Assembly (NCBI GenBank): GCA_029378245.1
Contig: JARKIF010000026.1
Coordinates: 372,001 to 436,000, forward strand
Source of the DNA: Roridomyces roridus
Taxonomy: Eukaryota; Basidiomycota; Agaricomycetes; Agaricales; Mycenaceae
DNA length: 64,000 nt
Direction: 5' to 3'
Of this stretch, positions 42,756 through 55,563 are shown piece by piece (the first letter of the stretch is position 1; each line of letters starts with the position of its first letter). Both the position numbers and the translations under genes were made by a program. The notes below the pieces were generated by a model, which was not told the DNA's origin, made no database searches, and saw nothing but the letters and a program-made list of their open reading frames with translations.

Positions 42756-45629
42756 GAACTTTGAAAGGGGCAGCCAAGAGTCCCAAGACGTGCTGAACTT
42801 GCCCCAACTATACCATCCAAGCCGTCTGAGTCGCCAGTCCAATTTGTCTACAAAATCACCATTCGTGCGTGCCTTTTTTTTCCTCGTACGCATTTTCTGA
42901 CCCTTGTATAGTAGTCTCTTTCAACACAAACGTCACTCGTTACCTGGACCTCTTCTTCTAACTTTCTAAGGTACATACATATCTTTGCTACAATTTTCCC
43001 CGTGTCTTTCTCAAGTCCCACCATAGATAGCGGGAATTTGGCGGGAATCCCGAGCTTCTCATGATGCTACAAACCTCTATATCAAGCTCGAAAGTTCACT
43101 GACTAGACCTCATAGCTTCATTCCTCGTCAACGCCGGCGCCATCTTCGGGGTACCTCGATATGGCCGCCCGGCGCCTGCTCCACAAGTGTATAACGAGCT
43201 TGAAAACTTGCTTACCAGCCCTCGCAGCTCTCCATCAACGCTGTCGTCGCAATATGTATCAATTCACACGTGCAGCGTCTCGTAGCCCGCGGATTAGTAG
43301 GGTGGGATGCCGCCATCTGAGCCGACGGGGCAGAGTGTTGTATGCACGCTCACCGATACTTATGCTGCGTGATGCGAGTCACTTTCCCAAAATTCGAGGG
43401 ATAACTTGAAGTGGGCATCCAAGTTGCGTGAAACAAACATATTCGGGTACTTGCATGCGATCCTATGTACGTAGATCCTCATGTAAATGGATATTTTTCT
43501 ACGGAATGCAGATCTCAAGACACGCGTCGAACGGCGTATGCGGCAGGTTGATTTCTGGCATCGCTGCAAATTTCGGTGGCTCGAATCGATTCTATCCCAG
43601 ATTTCTAGATCTCAGCTTAATCATGCCGCAACTTTCGAAGTTGAATCGTGGCTGGTATTGAATTAGTTCAACTCCTAGATGAGAGATGAACATTGGAAGT
43701 AGGTTCTTGAAAGTGGTTACATACCTAGGTTCATCCATGAACTTACTTCCAACATGCGTGCCAAGAAAAAAAAAAGCCTAGCACGTCAACCGTTGAAGAC
43801 AACACCCAGTCAGTCGATCTAATTTATTATTTGATTTGAGTTTGATTGTGGAGAACACAGTAATCGCATGCGCCGGGAGGCGATTTTGGAACGACCGAAG
43901 AGCGAGTTCACTAAATACGGAATGGAAGAATTGAGTGACGAGTCTGTGGGGACAAGCTGAACTTCAAAGTTGAACGCTCAAAAGATAACCAACTTGCACC
44001 CATTGAGATTCCAGTACAGGTAAATAGACATCAGAAAGTCAATTATACAAGTTCGACTGCTACAATGAATTTAAAATGAACTCACCTCCAGGACTAAGAA
44101 AGACGCACACAAAAATGCAATGAGCTTGTTGTCTTGATTTCATCGAGTCAGTCCAGATAATGAAAGAAAGTACACACGTGCAGGACTTGCCAAACATTCC
44201 CAGCTGGAAGGAAGAGCAGTAGAGGTGCTCACCAGCTCGGGGGAGCAAATGAAAGTAGTATTTAATTCAATGCTCTGGATGCATCAGAAGTTGGAAAATG
44301 ACAAGCGAGGTGAGAAGACTCACAATACAACGACGGCGTCCCGTTGCGCACAAAAGGCAGCGGGCTGCGTGCGTGATCCTCCCCTCCCTTTCCACATCAA
44401 CGCAACGCGCGCTTGCGAGCCGGCGCGGGAGAAAGCGAAAGCGGCATTCCTATGAGTCGCAGGGAAAGTAGCTAGAGCTGACCTCAAAAACCGAATCGAT
44501 CCCGCCAGGAGAGCTAGTCAGCGGGAGCACGTCAAGTTTGGGACAAATCAAGATTGAGCAAGTCGTTCCAACCCCCCATCCCATCCCGATTCCCAAGAAG
44601 ACACTTGCCCCCCCCCCTCCCGACATAGACACAAGAAGACTCGGGGAGCCAGGCAATTCAAACAGACCCAGAGAGAGCGCAAAGAGGAAGGCACGACAAA
44701 GACATGGACAGACGGACACGCGGCGCGTGACATAGCGCTGATGGAGGCACGAAACGGAAGCAGAAGGGGCGGAGCGGCGCAAAAATTATTTGAAAGGAGG
44801 GTTACATCCAGCCCAAATAAGCCCGGGAGAAACGACGCGCAAGAACGCCGCGAGAAGCCGAGTACTGAGCCAAAGGGCGGCTACTCGACGGTCGGACGGC
44901 GACGACAATCGCGAGATGACGGACGCCAAGAGCAAGGCGGCACAGGCCCAGTGGAGTTTGAAACGGCGATCAGAGGCGGCTGACCGGAAGCGAGGTGTCA
45001 ATCACCGGGCAGCGGTCACAGCCTCACAGGAAACAGCGAACTTGAATGGAGCCTGCCAAGTGATCAACTTATTCAACTAACCATGGTCGACCACGGTGGA
45101 CCGTAGTTGAGCGTGGTCAACCGTGGTCCAGATGTCCTCTCCGACCTCGAACTTGAACCCTCCGAGTGAACAACCAAAAACCTCACGAAGCATGTGTGAT
45201 GATCTCGGAGTACATCAATTTGATGTGGGACCTGCGACCTCAGTGCTCGACCTGTCAAAGACTTCCAACCTATTTGCTCCGGTCCTCAAAATTCTGGGAC
45301 CTCAGTGCTCAAACTCACAAAATTCTGCGACCTCGGGGCTGAAACCGTACATTGCACACTGTGCTGATAATATTCAACGAAAAAAACTGTTATACTTACG
45401 GAGCAAGAATTCGTGCGTTTTGCACGCGGCTCCGAGTCGGTGGCCGTTTTGCCAATCAACGGTCTGGCATGCCATGGAGCAATAATACAGTGACTTTCAT
45501 CCTTTGCATCGCTTGAAATCTTTGGTGGGGCCGAAGACTCCACACTGTCCAACTTTAGCCCAGTCAAATGAGAGCCAAGACGAGCACGAACCAATGTATA
45601 ATCAAAGTTGAATCAAAAAAGGCTCTCGC
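42756..45629. other. No supported gene
   Basis: Low coding signal on both strands. Small features: near 43096-43160 a spliced-looking stretch (actgactag then cctcatagcttcattcctc) resembles one at 61990-62030. Inverted CCACGGTGGACC motifs lie at 45083-45130. Frames at 44450-45080 are compositionally biased and show no domain. Confidence 0.4.
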
Positions 45630-46200
45630 GATGGTATGTTCTCGGAGGGAATCGAACCCTTACCAACCAAATGCAGTCGATATGTACGCGCAAGTACATA
45701 TACCGTCCTCGGACACCCGCTTCTGCTGGACCCACAGTTCAAGGCCCCAGGCTTATGGAATCTAACTGTTCCCACAAAGCCCCAAAAGCTACGAGGAGTT
45801 GAAAACGAATACACTGCCTGCTGCGGCCTCATGCCTCGACAGCGGAACCTGCTGTAGGCGCATCCAGTGAAACTTCAACCAAAAAGAGTCCTCCGGATCA
45901 GCACACGCGAGTAATGTCTTTGGGAGGGAATCGAATCTTCAGATCACTGACTGAATCTCACTGACTGAATCTCGTCGCCTATACTTGACGACACTGTACT
46001 GCTTGCTTCTCCCACACGCACAGTTCCAGGGAAAACCTGCACCCGGGTCCCAAAAAAATCTAACCTGAGTATTCTCCCCCATGCCCTCGGAAGGAATCGA
46101 ACCCTCAAACACACACTAACCGGTGTTCGACCACTCGCATAGATGGTGAGGTGACCACCAGGTTCAACGAAGGCTTCTCCAAACCCTCTGCAGGAACTTA
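45630..46200 (-). repeat. tRNA-derived SINE-like units outside the duplication
   Basis: Units have box B near 45647, 45927 and 46090 on the minus strand. The unit at about 46082-46177 is among the best kept: GCCTTCG and CGAGGGC ends can pair, the T-arm is near-perfect, and a D-arm-like GAACCTGGTGGTC is present. T-runs follow at 45614-45618 and 46050-46056 (minus-strand sense). This shows the family is dispersed, not confined to the NLR units. Confidence 0.5.
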
Positions 46201-47085
46201 CCACCTCGATGCCCATATTCATTCTCGTCTAAGTTGTCGACAACCGTTCGCTATGCGTATTGCAGCTGGGACTTCCACGCTCCCAAAGAAGTTGAACCGT
46301 AGACGCATTCACAGGAGTGTTACAACCTGCGAAAAAAACGTCGTATCACAATCGGGAATTGGATCATTGCAGCTCACGGGACGTGTCTGTTCGGTGTTAC
46401 TTAGCCACATCCTCTCCGCCGAGCGAATGAATGATCGACTTTCTTTTGAGCGGCACCCGGAAGAGCGGGAAACCATCTCTTCGAGCTGATGCGAACCCGC
46501 AGCCGTGAGTCGAATAATCTCACCGTAGTCCGCAGTCAACCAGCTGACCTCTCCTCAATTCCGCCTTTCCATCCACCACAGCTCTGCCATAAGACAAAAA
46601 GAAGGGGGAAAAAGACAAATCTATCCACACCGACAAAAACCTATTGTACAAATGTGTGTGTATATGATACAGTCCGAAGAGAAATTGGAAATCCACATCC
46701 ATCCATCCACCTGCTTGTTCATCCATCGCATCCATCCGCCTCACTTTTGCAATCATATCATATCCGCATCCCAACCCGACATACAACACCACACCATCCA
46801 GCACCTCACCCGACGCACGAGAATACAAATCGAAAATCGAAGATAGATATAGATGTTGTGTTGTAGATGTTGTCGACAGTCGACAGCCGAATAAATGAGC
46901 GATAGGAATAATGATGCGAGGTCGAGTCGAGTTGTCGTGCCCTCCGATCAAACGAGACTGTCACAAGAAAAAATCCCCGGGGAGGGAGGGGAAGAGAGGG
47001 GAGGGAGAGGAGGAAGAGAGGAGGGAGAGGAGGAAGAGAGGAGGGATCGTCGTAAGCCGAAAACGAGTCTGAGCCGAAAGAGGGA
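46201..47085. other. Downstream flank of the G-alpha gene, low complexity
   Basis: Purine-rich GGAGGAAGAGAGGAGGGA repeats at 46980-47045 just beyond the G-alpha stop. CATCCATCCAC repeats near 46695-46735. No gene is supported. Confidence 0.45.
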
Positions 47086-49242
47086 TCAGACAAACTCGGC
47101 GTGTTTTAGGTGTTCGCGGATGATGCCGTCGCGGACTGGGATGGGTTTCAGGTAAGCGAGAGAGGTGGGGAGGGAGGTAGGGAATGTACGACGTACCAAT
47201 GTTGAGCGTCACCGCGGTGGCTTTTGTGTCCTACATAATACAACCCAGCGTCGAGTCAATCCTTATGTACAAGTAATGAAAGGAACGCACGGTAACCGAC
47301 GTCGGATACAAATACGTCGTGCGCGGCTCGGGCGCTTCCGTGCGCAGAATGTCCTTGAACTTGTCCTTCAAATCTACACCCGCACGATCAGTGACGCGAT
47401 CCAAAAGGAAGAAGAACAAGAGACAACACACATTTGACAACGACGCCAACCTCATTCTCCCGATTCCCAAAGCTGATCATGTACTTGTTGACCTGCACCC
47501 CGCTCTGCAATTTCCTGTCCAACACACCATCAACAACGGCAGATAGAAAGAAAGAAGACAGGAAACGAACCGTTTGAGGAGATCGCACTGAGACTTGGGT
47601 TTGAGCACCGAGACGATCGTTTGTATGATGATTCGCACCTTGTTCAAGAACACAATCAACGTCGTCTTGGCGAGAAGCTTGGACGAAACGATCGTCCGCC
47701 ACAACAAGAGCGTGTCCTCCAACCGATTCACAGACGAATCCTCGTCGAGCCGTTCGTCAAAGCATGATATCGCTGAAGTATGTAAGTCATACATACGTTG
47801 GTTCCGATACTAATCAACTTACGCGCAACTAAGCAACGGGTTCGAGTCAATTCACAATTCACACCAGGGCAGAATAAGGCACGTACGGAAGATGATAGCA
47901 TTCACAGCGTCGAAATAAGGAAGCCATGCGTGGCGCTGGAATATTCCGTCGGCTGCCTGGAAGTTAAAACAAAGTAAGCGCGTACCATAGATCGTGACCC
48001 GCCCACGTCGTAAATGACCCATTCAGAACCAAAGGAATCGCCTAGAACGCGGCGCGGAAACGTAAGCATTAAGCATCGTTGTGAGGGAGAATTCACATAG
48101 AAAGAATGGAATGGAACGGTTATTACTCACTATTTTCTAGCATAATACGCCACTCTTGGACGCCCATCGTTCGAAGACGCGCACGAACTACGTCGTTGTC
48201 GGAAGGCACGTAGTTTCTGTTGGTGATACGCGCAGTGTCGGATAGAAAACTGCGGCGGCCGTCAGGAAGTGACTAGTTACTTCGCCGCGGCGAAAGGATG
48301 CAATACGCACAAGCCAGGCCGATCCTCAAGCCGTATCCCCCGCGCACCCAAGAGCTCGCGAACGTCCCCGTCCTCCCATAAAGAGATAATCTCGTCGCTG
48401 AGCGAAGCCAGGATTTCCGTGACACCGTCTACACCCTCGTCCGCCGTAAGCGACTTGCGGGCCCCGCCGGGAGTGGGCAGACCCAGAGCGCCAATCCACC
48501 CGCGCACGCCAAAATCCCGTGTAGTCCCCCGCCGTCGATGCTCGCCGAGGACGCCGTTGGCAGCACCGTCGTCGCCATTGGCGAATGTGAACTCAGGATC
48601 AGGGTCTTCGGCGCCGAGCCGTCGACGGAGGTCCTCCTCGACCTCTCGCAGTGGGGAGAGTCGGAGGTGCAGGACGCGGTGTTTTTGGGAGAGTTGGATG
48701 TGAGATGTTCCTTGGGGTTGAACGAGCTCCGAGACGGTCGAGTCGATGGACATGCGTCCGTAGCGTGGAGGAGTGAAGGAGCTCCGTCTGGAGGGTGCAG
48801 GCGGTGCCTCGGCTTGGGCGAATTGCTCTTGGATGACGTCGAGGATGGTGAGCACGTTTTGGACGAGATTGAGTTGGATGACTGCACGCCAGGACCGCAG
48901 CTCCGCCTTCCACTGCGTCAGCGCATACTTGAGGCGGAAGTCTACGTCGCTTTGCTGTCAGTAAAGGACATCGATAGAGAGGGCAGTAGACGCACTTTTG
49001 AGGACTGTACTCTTCCCACTCTCGCTCTGCCCGAGCAGGAGAACCTTGACCTCGCGCTTGGCCCGTTTCTTCCTGTCGATACGCTCCTTGCGCAAGTCGT
49101 CGTCAATCTGATCACTGACACGCTTCTGCTCCTGCTCGGCCTCCACCCGGACTTGACGCTCAGCAGCCGTCTCGTTCGCTGGCGGTTGCAGCACGGCGGA
49201 GAAGGGGTCGGAAAGCTGGGAGTGGTGGGTACGGGCGACCAT
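47086..49242 (-). CDS. Heterotrimeric G-protein alpha subunit, large divergent form
   Basis: Twelve exons: 48996-49242, 48311-48941, 48131-48249, 47986-48041, 47887-47956, 47823-47828 (6 nt), 47639-47772, 47571-47587 (17 nt), 47432-47514, 47291-47373, 47197-47230, 47086-47135 (509 aa). GTP-binding switch protein. The P-loop is GQSESGKST (about 71-79, G-Q-S in place of the usual G-A-G), the switch II region has DVGGSRSM (canonical DVGGQR), the guanine-specificity motif is FLNK-CD, and the TCAT-equivalent is TSVTDTKAT. It ends IREHLKHAEFV. A roughly 120-residue Ser/Pro/Arg-rich insertion after the first helix and the missing N-terminal MGxxxS lipid site set it apart from Gi-type subunits; such forms are expanded in Agaricomycetes. 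The 6-nt exon restores FLAPISCFDERL. Confidence 0.88.
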
Positions 49243-52200
49243 GGGCGGTTGTTGGCAGGTCTAAGACAGGTCTGAGACAGAAAGCTGTTTGGGGCGTGAC
49301 GATCCGACCCGAGAAGGGCGCTTAAGTAGATGTTGGAGCGAGTCTCGTGGGCGCTGTCGGACAAGAAGATAGGCGGGAAGGGCGGAAGAAAAGACTAGAG
49401 AAGGGGAGCGGCGGACGTAAAAGGCATGGCCTTCTATCCATGTGCACAGTGGCGTTGTTACCGAGCTTTGATGGTGTGATCAGCGACTGCTTTTACTTCC
49501 GTCCTCTCCCGGCGGACGTCAATGGACGTTCCGTCCTATGTAAAAACGGGCCATTGATTCCTTGAATTTGGCTATGTGCGAGCACCAATCTCCTTGAAGA
49601 CGCAATGAGTCGACTGGCTTGGCCGTCGCGCCCCAGCGTTTGACAGCGGCCGTCAACATTTAATTTTTCTCGGACGTAAGCAAGTTACGTGGAAACCTGG
49701 ACCCTCTGCCCTGGTAAAATCACGTCGCGAATCAGGTTCAAAAGAAGCAAGTGATGCCGCCGATGCGCGTATCCGCTCAGCCGACGAATACTTATTGACT
49801 CGAAAAATGTCTTGCACACCAAGGAGTCAGAGCCGCCGTCCAGCGTTTCACCACCGAGCATGCATGTGCAGAATCAAGGAGCGGGAGCCATTGAAAACGT
49901 CTCCGGGAATCCCTGTTGGACATCAAATTTAGACTCTGAGTTTCCATCAACTGTGACTTCCATGATGGATACAGGCCACCCCAACCGCTTCGGGGCTTCG
50001 AGAAGAGGCTTATATGATGAGCCCCAGCGCTAAGCACCGCTTGCAGAATGAAACGCGCGTGGTTGTCCGACAGTCGACTCCAAGGCGCCCGACGAAGCGA
50101 AGCGAGAGGAGTAGGTACGCTTTTATGATACGATCATCAGTTCAACTTTCACCACGGAATCAAACGGTCAATGTCATACATACAAAAACTGGTCGGGAGC
50201 CACATTCCCCGCCCCCGAGTTGAACGAGGCTCCGAGGCTCCTCTGGGAGTTTGCCAGCAAGGCAAAGGCCAGAATGACGGGAGGAATGCGTACGGTTTGC
50301 ACTCACCACCATATCAACTGGACGGAAAATCAGGCCAGCTTGAAGATAAGTAAACTGATTTGTGGATCGCAAAAAGTTGAACTTGTAAACACCTCACGGC
50401 CCAGGCGCCCACTCCCGATTCGAACGGGTGGTCTTTTGCGACCAGGCAGCGTTTCAACTTGACCACAAATCAGGCCAGCGGGATCCATCCAAGTTCGTCC
50501 GCCAATTCCCTTCAGTAATGTAAGGGGAATATCCATCGTAGCAGAGCAGACAATCAAAATGGAGAGTGACAAAAGATGAATCCACAAAGGTCCAGTTACT
50601 AGGCACACCAGGAATCGAACCCAAGGCGTGTGGCCTCAGCCCACTAGATGAGTCGCAGCAGCAACGTCCGAGCACTCACAGCACTCAGCGTGCAACTACT
50701 TACCTATATGTTCCTATACTCATGATTAAACCCGCTCACCCTCACTCAAGGACTAGAACGATTGTTCGCTGGGCTCTTTCGAAATGTCATGGCCACGACG
50801 AATGCGGTTTGAAGCATCGCTTGCTGAATTTCCGACTCTTGAGGCGCCCGCATTCACTAACATAGTGTATATCAACTTGACCAAAAAAACAGACCAGCCT
50901 GGCAGCGAGCCAAGCGAGGTAAACTGATTTGTGCATTCAAAAAGTTCTACTTTAAACACCTTGGATGCCCGTTCCCGACTTGAACGGGGGTCTTCTGCGA
51001 CCAAAGGCGTCAGGCCGCTGAAGCAGTGTTGCAACTTGACCACAAATCAGGCCAGCGGGATCTATCCAAGTTCATCCACCAATTCCCTCAGTGACCAGTT
51101 TTATATAAGGCATCCTCACTAAAAAATCGAGTTCCGTCAATTACCATATTAGGAACACCAGTTGTTTGATTTCCAAGGAAGAACAGATACAGCCGTTTTC
51201 AAAACAGTATACGGGTTTTGATGCAGTGCTCCACCTTCGTTTGTGTTGACCTCTGTGTGCTGGTGAGTCTGCTTCGACTCCACTCGCCTGCCCGGAAAGG
51301 GAAATGCTGTCTAGCCATCGCACAGCTCTTGAATTGACTTGTGGAGTTGAGTGGAGTGGAAGCTCGACACTCCGTCAAAGGGCAGCAAAAATGTACGTGG
51401 AGCAAGGCTCCAAACCCGTATACTGTTTTGAAAACGGCTGTATTCATCCTGGAATTCCTGTTCCCTATAACCATGAATCCCTGCGCGCAGTCTGGCTTCC
51501 TCTCTCGAGCTCAGTTCCAGATGCAAGAGTATTCAAGCATCCGGAAAGGTTCAAGCGACCGTGTACCGCCCTCACTTTGACCCAACCTCTCATAGTCAGC
51601 CTAATGGGCCGACGAACCAATGTAGCGAGGCCAACCCCGGACCCGTACCCGTGACTGCGGGCTGATCCGCACAGCCTACACGAAACTTGGGTCTATTCCA
51701 GGATCCGTGCCTCGTGAACTCCCGCCATAGAACATAATCGCGTATCGCAGCACTCCCGAACAGTCAGAATTTTGGCGCCCAGCGGGAGATGCACGGTTTC
51801 CTACCTCGAAAATCAATAACCCCACGGAGCAAATTACTACTTGTCCTATAGCGTGTCACGGGAATCAACAACTCCGAACTCGACGGTTTTCAGTTGTCCC
51901 AACAGTCTGATATCCTTCCTCAGCCAAACCCTCTTGGGCATGCAACCGCCTGATACTTTGATGCCATCATTTCAGCCGCCCTCCCTCACCGAAGGAACGT
52001 CGAATTAGAACAACTTCCCGTTTGAGTGAACAACTCCAGCGCCAGGTGCCACGAGATCCCATCCGAGTCCGAAGAATTCCGTCTGAGGTCAGTTGTGATG
52101 CCAGCTGAGTATTTGCATACTGAAAACCGGTACCTTGGGCGAAGTTGTCGTGACTCGTCCAGGTTAATCACAGGATGAATACACCGGGGGACAAAGGCCG

Positions 52201-52732
52201 GCGCACACCCTACCCTCAACGAACCTCCTTTCTTCTTTGTCTGAACCAAGCAGCAAATGCGCGTGCGTAAAACATAACTCCAAGGGTGTCGGGGGTTGAG
52301 GAGCGACGACACGAGGAGGAAGAGAAGGAGTGTATGGGTAAAATTGCAAGCCTGTGAGCCTCAGCCTGGTTGGAGACGAGGTTCCGAGATCGGTCGGCTG
52401 GATGGAGTAGAGGGGAACTATGAATTTCGCGTGGGCCGTAATATGTGCATATGGGATCGATCGACACGCGCAGAGTGTTGAAGTAAAGTACTGCATGAAG
52501 GTCTCCTGATAATTGAAGCTGTGGACAAGATCGACAAGCGCAGATTGAGACTGGAATCGTGTCGCCAACAGGAACCGATAGTTCAAAACTGAGGCACCGG
52601 TGTGTGAGTTCCCATGATGAGCAAGCAGAATATTAGATATACGATGCATACGGGCAACTGGAGCAGAGAGATATAAATGAAATCTGTCCCGTATCATCAG
52701 GGATTGGCACGAGCTCACATTTTAACAAAATA
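49243..52732. other. Long stretch without a supported gene; one dispersed repeat pair
   Basis: Begins with the G-alpha promoter region. Two copies of a roughly 65-bp repeat (ttgaccacaaatcaggccagcgggat...) lie at 50459-50523 and 51031-51095. Each is preceded by a tRNA-like segment with tgcgacc and an inverted box-B-like motif (cccgattcgaac at 50410; cccgacttgaac at 50972). Another tRNA-like inverted box B is at 50612 (ggaatcgaacccaaggcgtg). At 51180-51470 an inverted pair of AAACCCGTATACTGTTTTGAAAACGGCTGTAT-type arms (51188-51219 and 51413-51450) forms a foldback. No protein gene is recognised. Confidence 0.4.
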
Positions 52733-54284
52733 TTATCCCTCCCGATCGTCCCTCTGCGTCCAATACCGCTCCTCAGCGCGTATATCGTGCAGTACAGGCA
52801 ACGCGTCATAAAAAGCCTGCCTCCACTGCTCTTGCAATGACGCAGCCTCGGGATCTCTGGCCCGTCGATACGACACGGATTCCAGCTTCGGGAACAAGAG
52901 CCGGCAACGACAAGCGGGGGACCCACCGGGGAGTCCCAAAAGTTCAACAATGTGAGGGAAGTTTGTTGCGGACGAGTCCGTTCCGCTCTCTGATCCTGCG
53001 ATTGGGGTATGAAGGTCGCGTCGACTGACATCGTCAGCGTGTGAAGGTAAGGGCAGAACTGGGCCAACGAGAGGAGGGAGGAAAGTGTCGCGCGTGGAGG
53101 TACACTTTTAAACGAGGTGGACTCAATGAAGAGGCAGCGCAAGCGTGGCCATACCGAGGCGATACTGGCCATCGAAGCGTCGTCAAGATCGAGGCCGACG
53201 GGCCCAGACGTTGGTGAGATCGCCGAAGGCGAAAAGTGGGGAGAGAGAGGTCACCGAAATGGCGTGAAGAGTGATTTGCGCTGGAGTGGCGGCAACATCG
53301 AGCGTTGTAGCACTGTGACACGCACGTCTCTTGCGGGTGTTGTCGCGGGAAGTCTGATGGTCACGTCGCGGAGGAGACGGTTTCGAAACCGTAAGCGAAC
53401 CCCGGACACGGCATGAGAGTCGATGAGGAATACGGTGAATCTCTTCATAGGGGACCTGTGCTCGCATGGCTCCTCGGGAGGGAGGTCCGAGATACCAAGT
53501 CCCGATTGGGCCAGAAGCGTCAAGCATTGGAGGTTCGACTGCTGCGAGAGATGATTCAACGCAGGGCCATCGAGGCAAGGAACGGTGAGATCATGAAGAT
53601 GATTGAGTTGTCGTACGAGAAATGATAGGCTGTGGCATCGCCCATTCAGATCTGCATAACAATAAATGCACAGGGTTTCGAGCTGCGGTGACTGTGCAGC
53701 GAGACCCGGCAACGATGACAGGTGGGCAGTCGATTAGTCGACATCGAGAGTCAGGGTGCGCAATCGCGGACCCAAGAAGGACCGCAAGTATGGAAAGAGG
53801 ACCCCATCGTTCTCGGAAGTCCAGTTCATCGATTGAAGATTGGGAAATAATGGTTCGCCTGGCAGACACATTTGTAACGTCTCGTAGAAGAGACGCCCAT
53901 ATTGTACATCGAGGGAGTTGTCGAAACGTTTGACACGGTGCGCATAGAAAAACGGACGCTCCCAGTCTGTCGGTATGATAGGTCTCTGCAGTTCCTGCCA
54001 CTCGTCATTAGTGCTCCAAATCTCAAGCACAGGGCCCAGGTACGCACCACCGCGACTTCATTCTCATCTGGCCACTCCCATATGTCTCCAGGCATACATT
54101 TGAGGACGTTCATCATCGTCGATTGGGAGCTCCAAAGAACGTCAAGCGCAGGGTCTTGGAACGCTTTACAGGTTCTTGCAAGGGAGGTAAGAGTGTTCCA
54201 GTTGAACTCGTAATCTTCCAAATACACCCCGGCTTCGCATATCATCGCCACGATTTCAGGGATGCAGAGAGCACGATGCGACAT
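52733..54284 (-). pseudogene. F-box/leucine-rich-type protein, probably broken
   Basis: Exon 1 (54284 to about 54050) encodes a clear F-box (IPEIVAMICEAGVY, LTSLARTCKAFQDPALDVLW), the Skp1-binding part of SCF ubiquitin ligases. A 53-nt intron leads to ELQRPIIPTDWERPFF, then LFPNLQSMNWTS and SFLGPRLRTLTLDVD, typical of Agaricomycete F-box proteins. After LDVD there is an in-frame TAA (about 53734), yet the same frame goes on as STAHLSSLPGLAAQSPQLETL and CLTLLAQSGL blocks. Further on the coherent pieces change frame near 53380 and 52950 (LFPKLESVSYRRARDPEAASL is the last, to the stop at 52733). Unseen short introns could explain some of this but not the TAA. Confidence 0.7.
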
Positions 54285-55458
54285 GGAGAAGGAAGAGAGA
54301 GATCTGATGGAATATGCAATCGCATGAATAAGCTAACTCGTCGCGCGCTGGTCGGTGTGGTCGTCGTATCTGTAGAATCAGAGGGATGAGAAAGGTGTCC
54401 GAAGAGCACCGGGGAGGCAAAAATTCATATAATTCCAATCCGTATAAGGATGGAGATATATAGATGTAGGGAAGCAACCCGTAAAAGGGCGCAGCAAAGA
54501 CAACGCAATCCGTATAAGGACGCGGGAAGACAACGCAGTCCGTATAAGGACGCGGGAAAGACAACGCAATCCGTATGAGGACGCAGAAAGACAGAAAATC
54601 GAAGACCTAGAGACAGAGCAAGAGAGGTTAGTGTGCCGTGCGTGGCCGCAGGCCGCAATGAGACGCTCCCGGACCCGGCAGGGCAACACAGGCACGACCA
54701 CCGGGAAGTGGGAGACGTAACTCGAGCAGGCGGCCCGCGACCAGCGCGACGCGAAACTGGGGGAAACCGACGCCAAAGCGAGCAGACGGACCCCCCAAAC
54801 GGAGCAGTGCGACAAAGCGAAGCGCGGCCGGCAAACGCGATGGCGGCGGCGGGCCCCCCAAAAGGAGCGCTGCGAACGAGGGAGAGCGGGTAGGAGGAAG
54901 GTGAACATCAAACGAGGTCGTCGTGGCGTCGATAGAGCACCGATTGCGTGCAGAAACGTATACGGATTGCGTCCCAATGAGAAAAAGGCGGTATCGGGAA
55001 AAGGGCTCGATGTAGCACGCCAGAACGACAAGGATGCGAGGAAGGGAAGAGGGGAGGTAACGACGATCCGTGAAGCGCGTAAAGGGCGTATTTGACGCGT
55101 GTCATAGCCAAAGAAAGAAGCGGAAAGAGGTGGACTAAAGTGGAGCGTAATGGGACACGATCGGGGCGCTACGAGATGCGAGGGATGAAGGAACAAGGTC
55201 TAAGAGGACGTCGCCGCCGACGATGATGACCCAAGGCGCGAAAATGGGGCCGGCGGCGACGAGAGGATGGTGGTCGAGAGCTAAAGCGAGCGACGCGCGT
55301 CTTGATGATGTCAGCGAGTGATCCGGCTCCCGCGCTCTCCCTCGTTAGCTTATCTCTCGCTAACCGGCACTCGTTCCTCGCACCAGTTAGCTAACATCGC
55401 TTGGCGAGCTGAAATGCAGCTGGGAAATATCAACGTCCGTAGTGTGCATTGGTTATAA
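54285..55458. other. GC-rich stretch with a short tandem repeat, no gene supported
   Basis: The tandem repeat at 54490-54595 has three to four units of about 33 bp (atccgtataaggacgcgggaa core), with single copies of its CCGTATA motif at 54440 and 54958. 54640-55330 is G+C-rich with open frames on both strands but no recognised domain. Confidence 0.4.
54490..54595. repeat. 33-bp minisatellite
   Basis: Three to four copies of gacaacgcaatccgtataaggacgcgg-like units. The first copies are almost identical and the last is degenerate. Confidence 0.75.
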
Positions 55459-55563
55459 GGCGCGATGGCCGAGTGGTTAAGGCGACAGATTAGAATGTTG
55501 GAGTACATGATATATCTTATCTGTTTCGGTTTCCGAGCGCAGGTTCAAGTCCTGCTCGCGTCG
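55459..55563 (+). tRNA. tRNA-Ser(AGA) with intron
   Basis: Class II cloverleaf: acceptor GGCGCGA/TCGCGTC, D-arm TGGCCGAGTGGTTAAGG, anticodon stem ACAGA/TCTGT with loop TTAGAAA after removal of a 23-nt intron (about 55502-55524), variable arm TCGG-TTT-CCGA, T-arm GCAGG-TTCAAGT-CCTGC, discriminator G. A TTCTTTT terminator follows at 55564. The anticodon AGA reads UCU serine codons. The long variable arm confirms serine identity. Confidence 0.92.

Noticed and set aside
52296..52481. Minus/plus frames near 52160-52720
   Set aside because: Short, mutually overlapping and without family likeness; not called.
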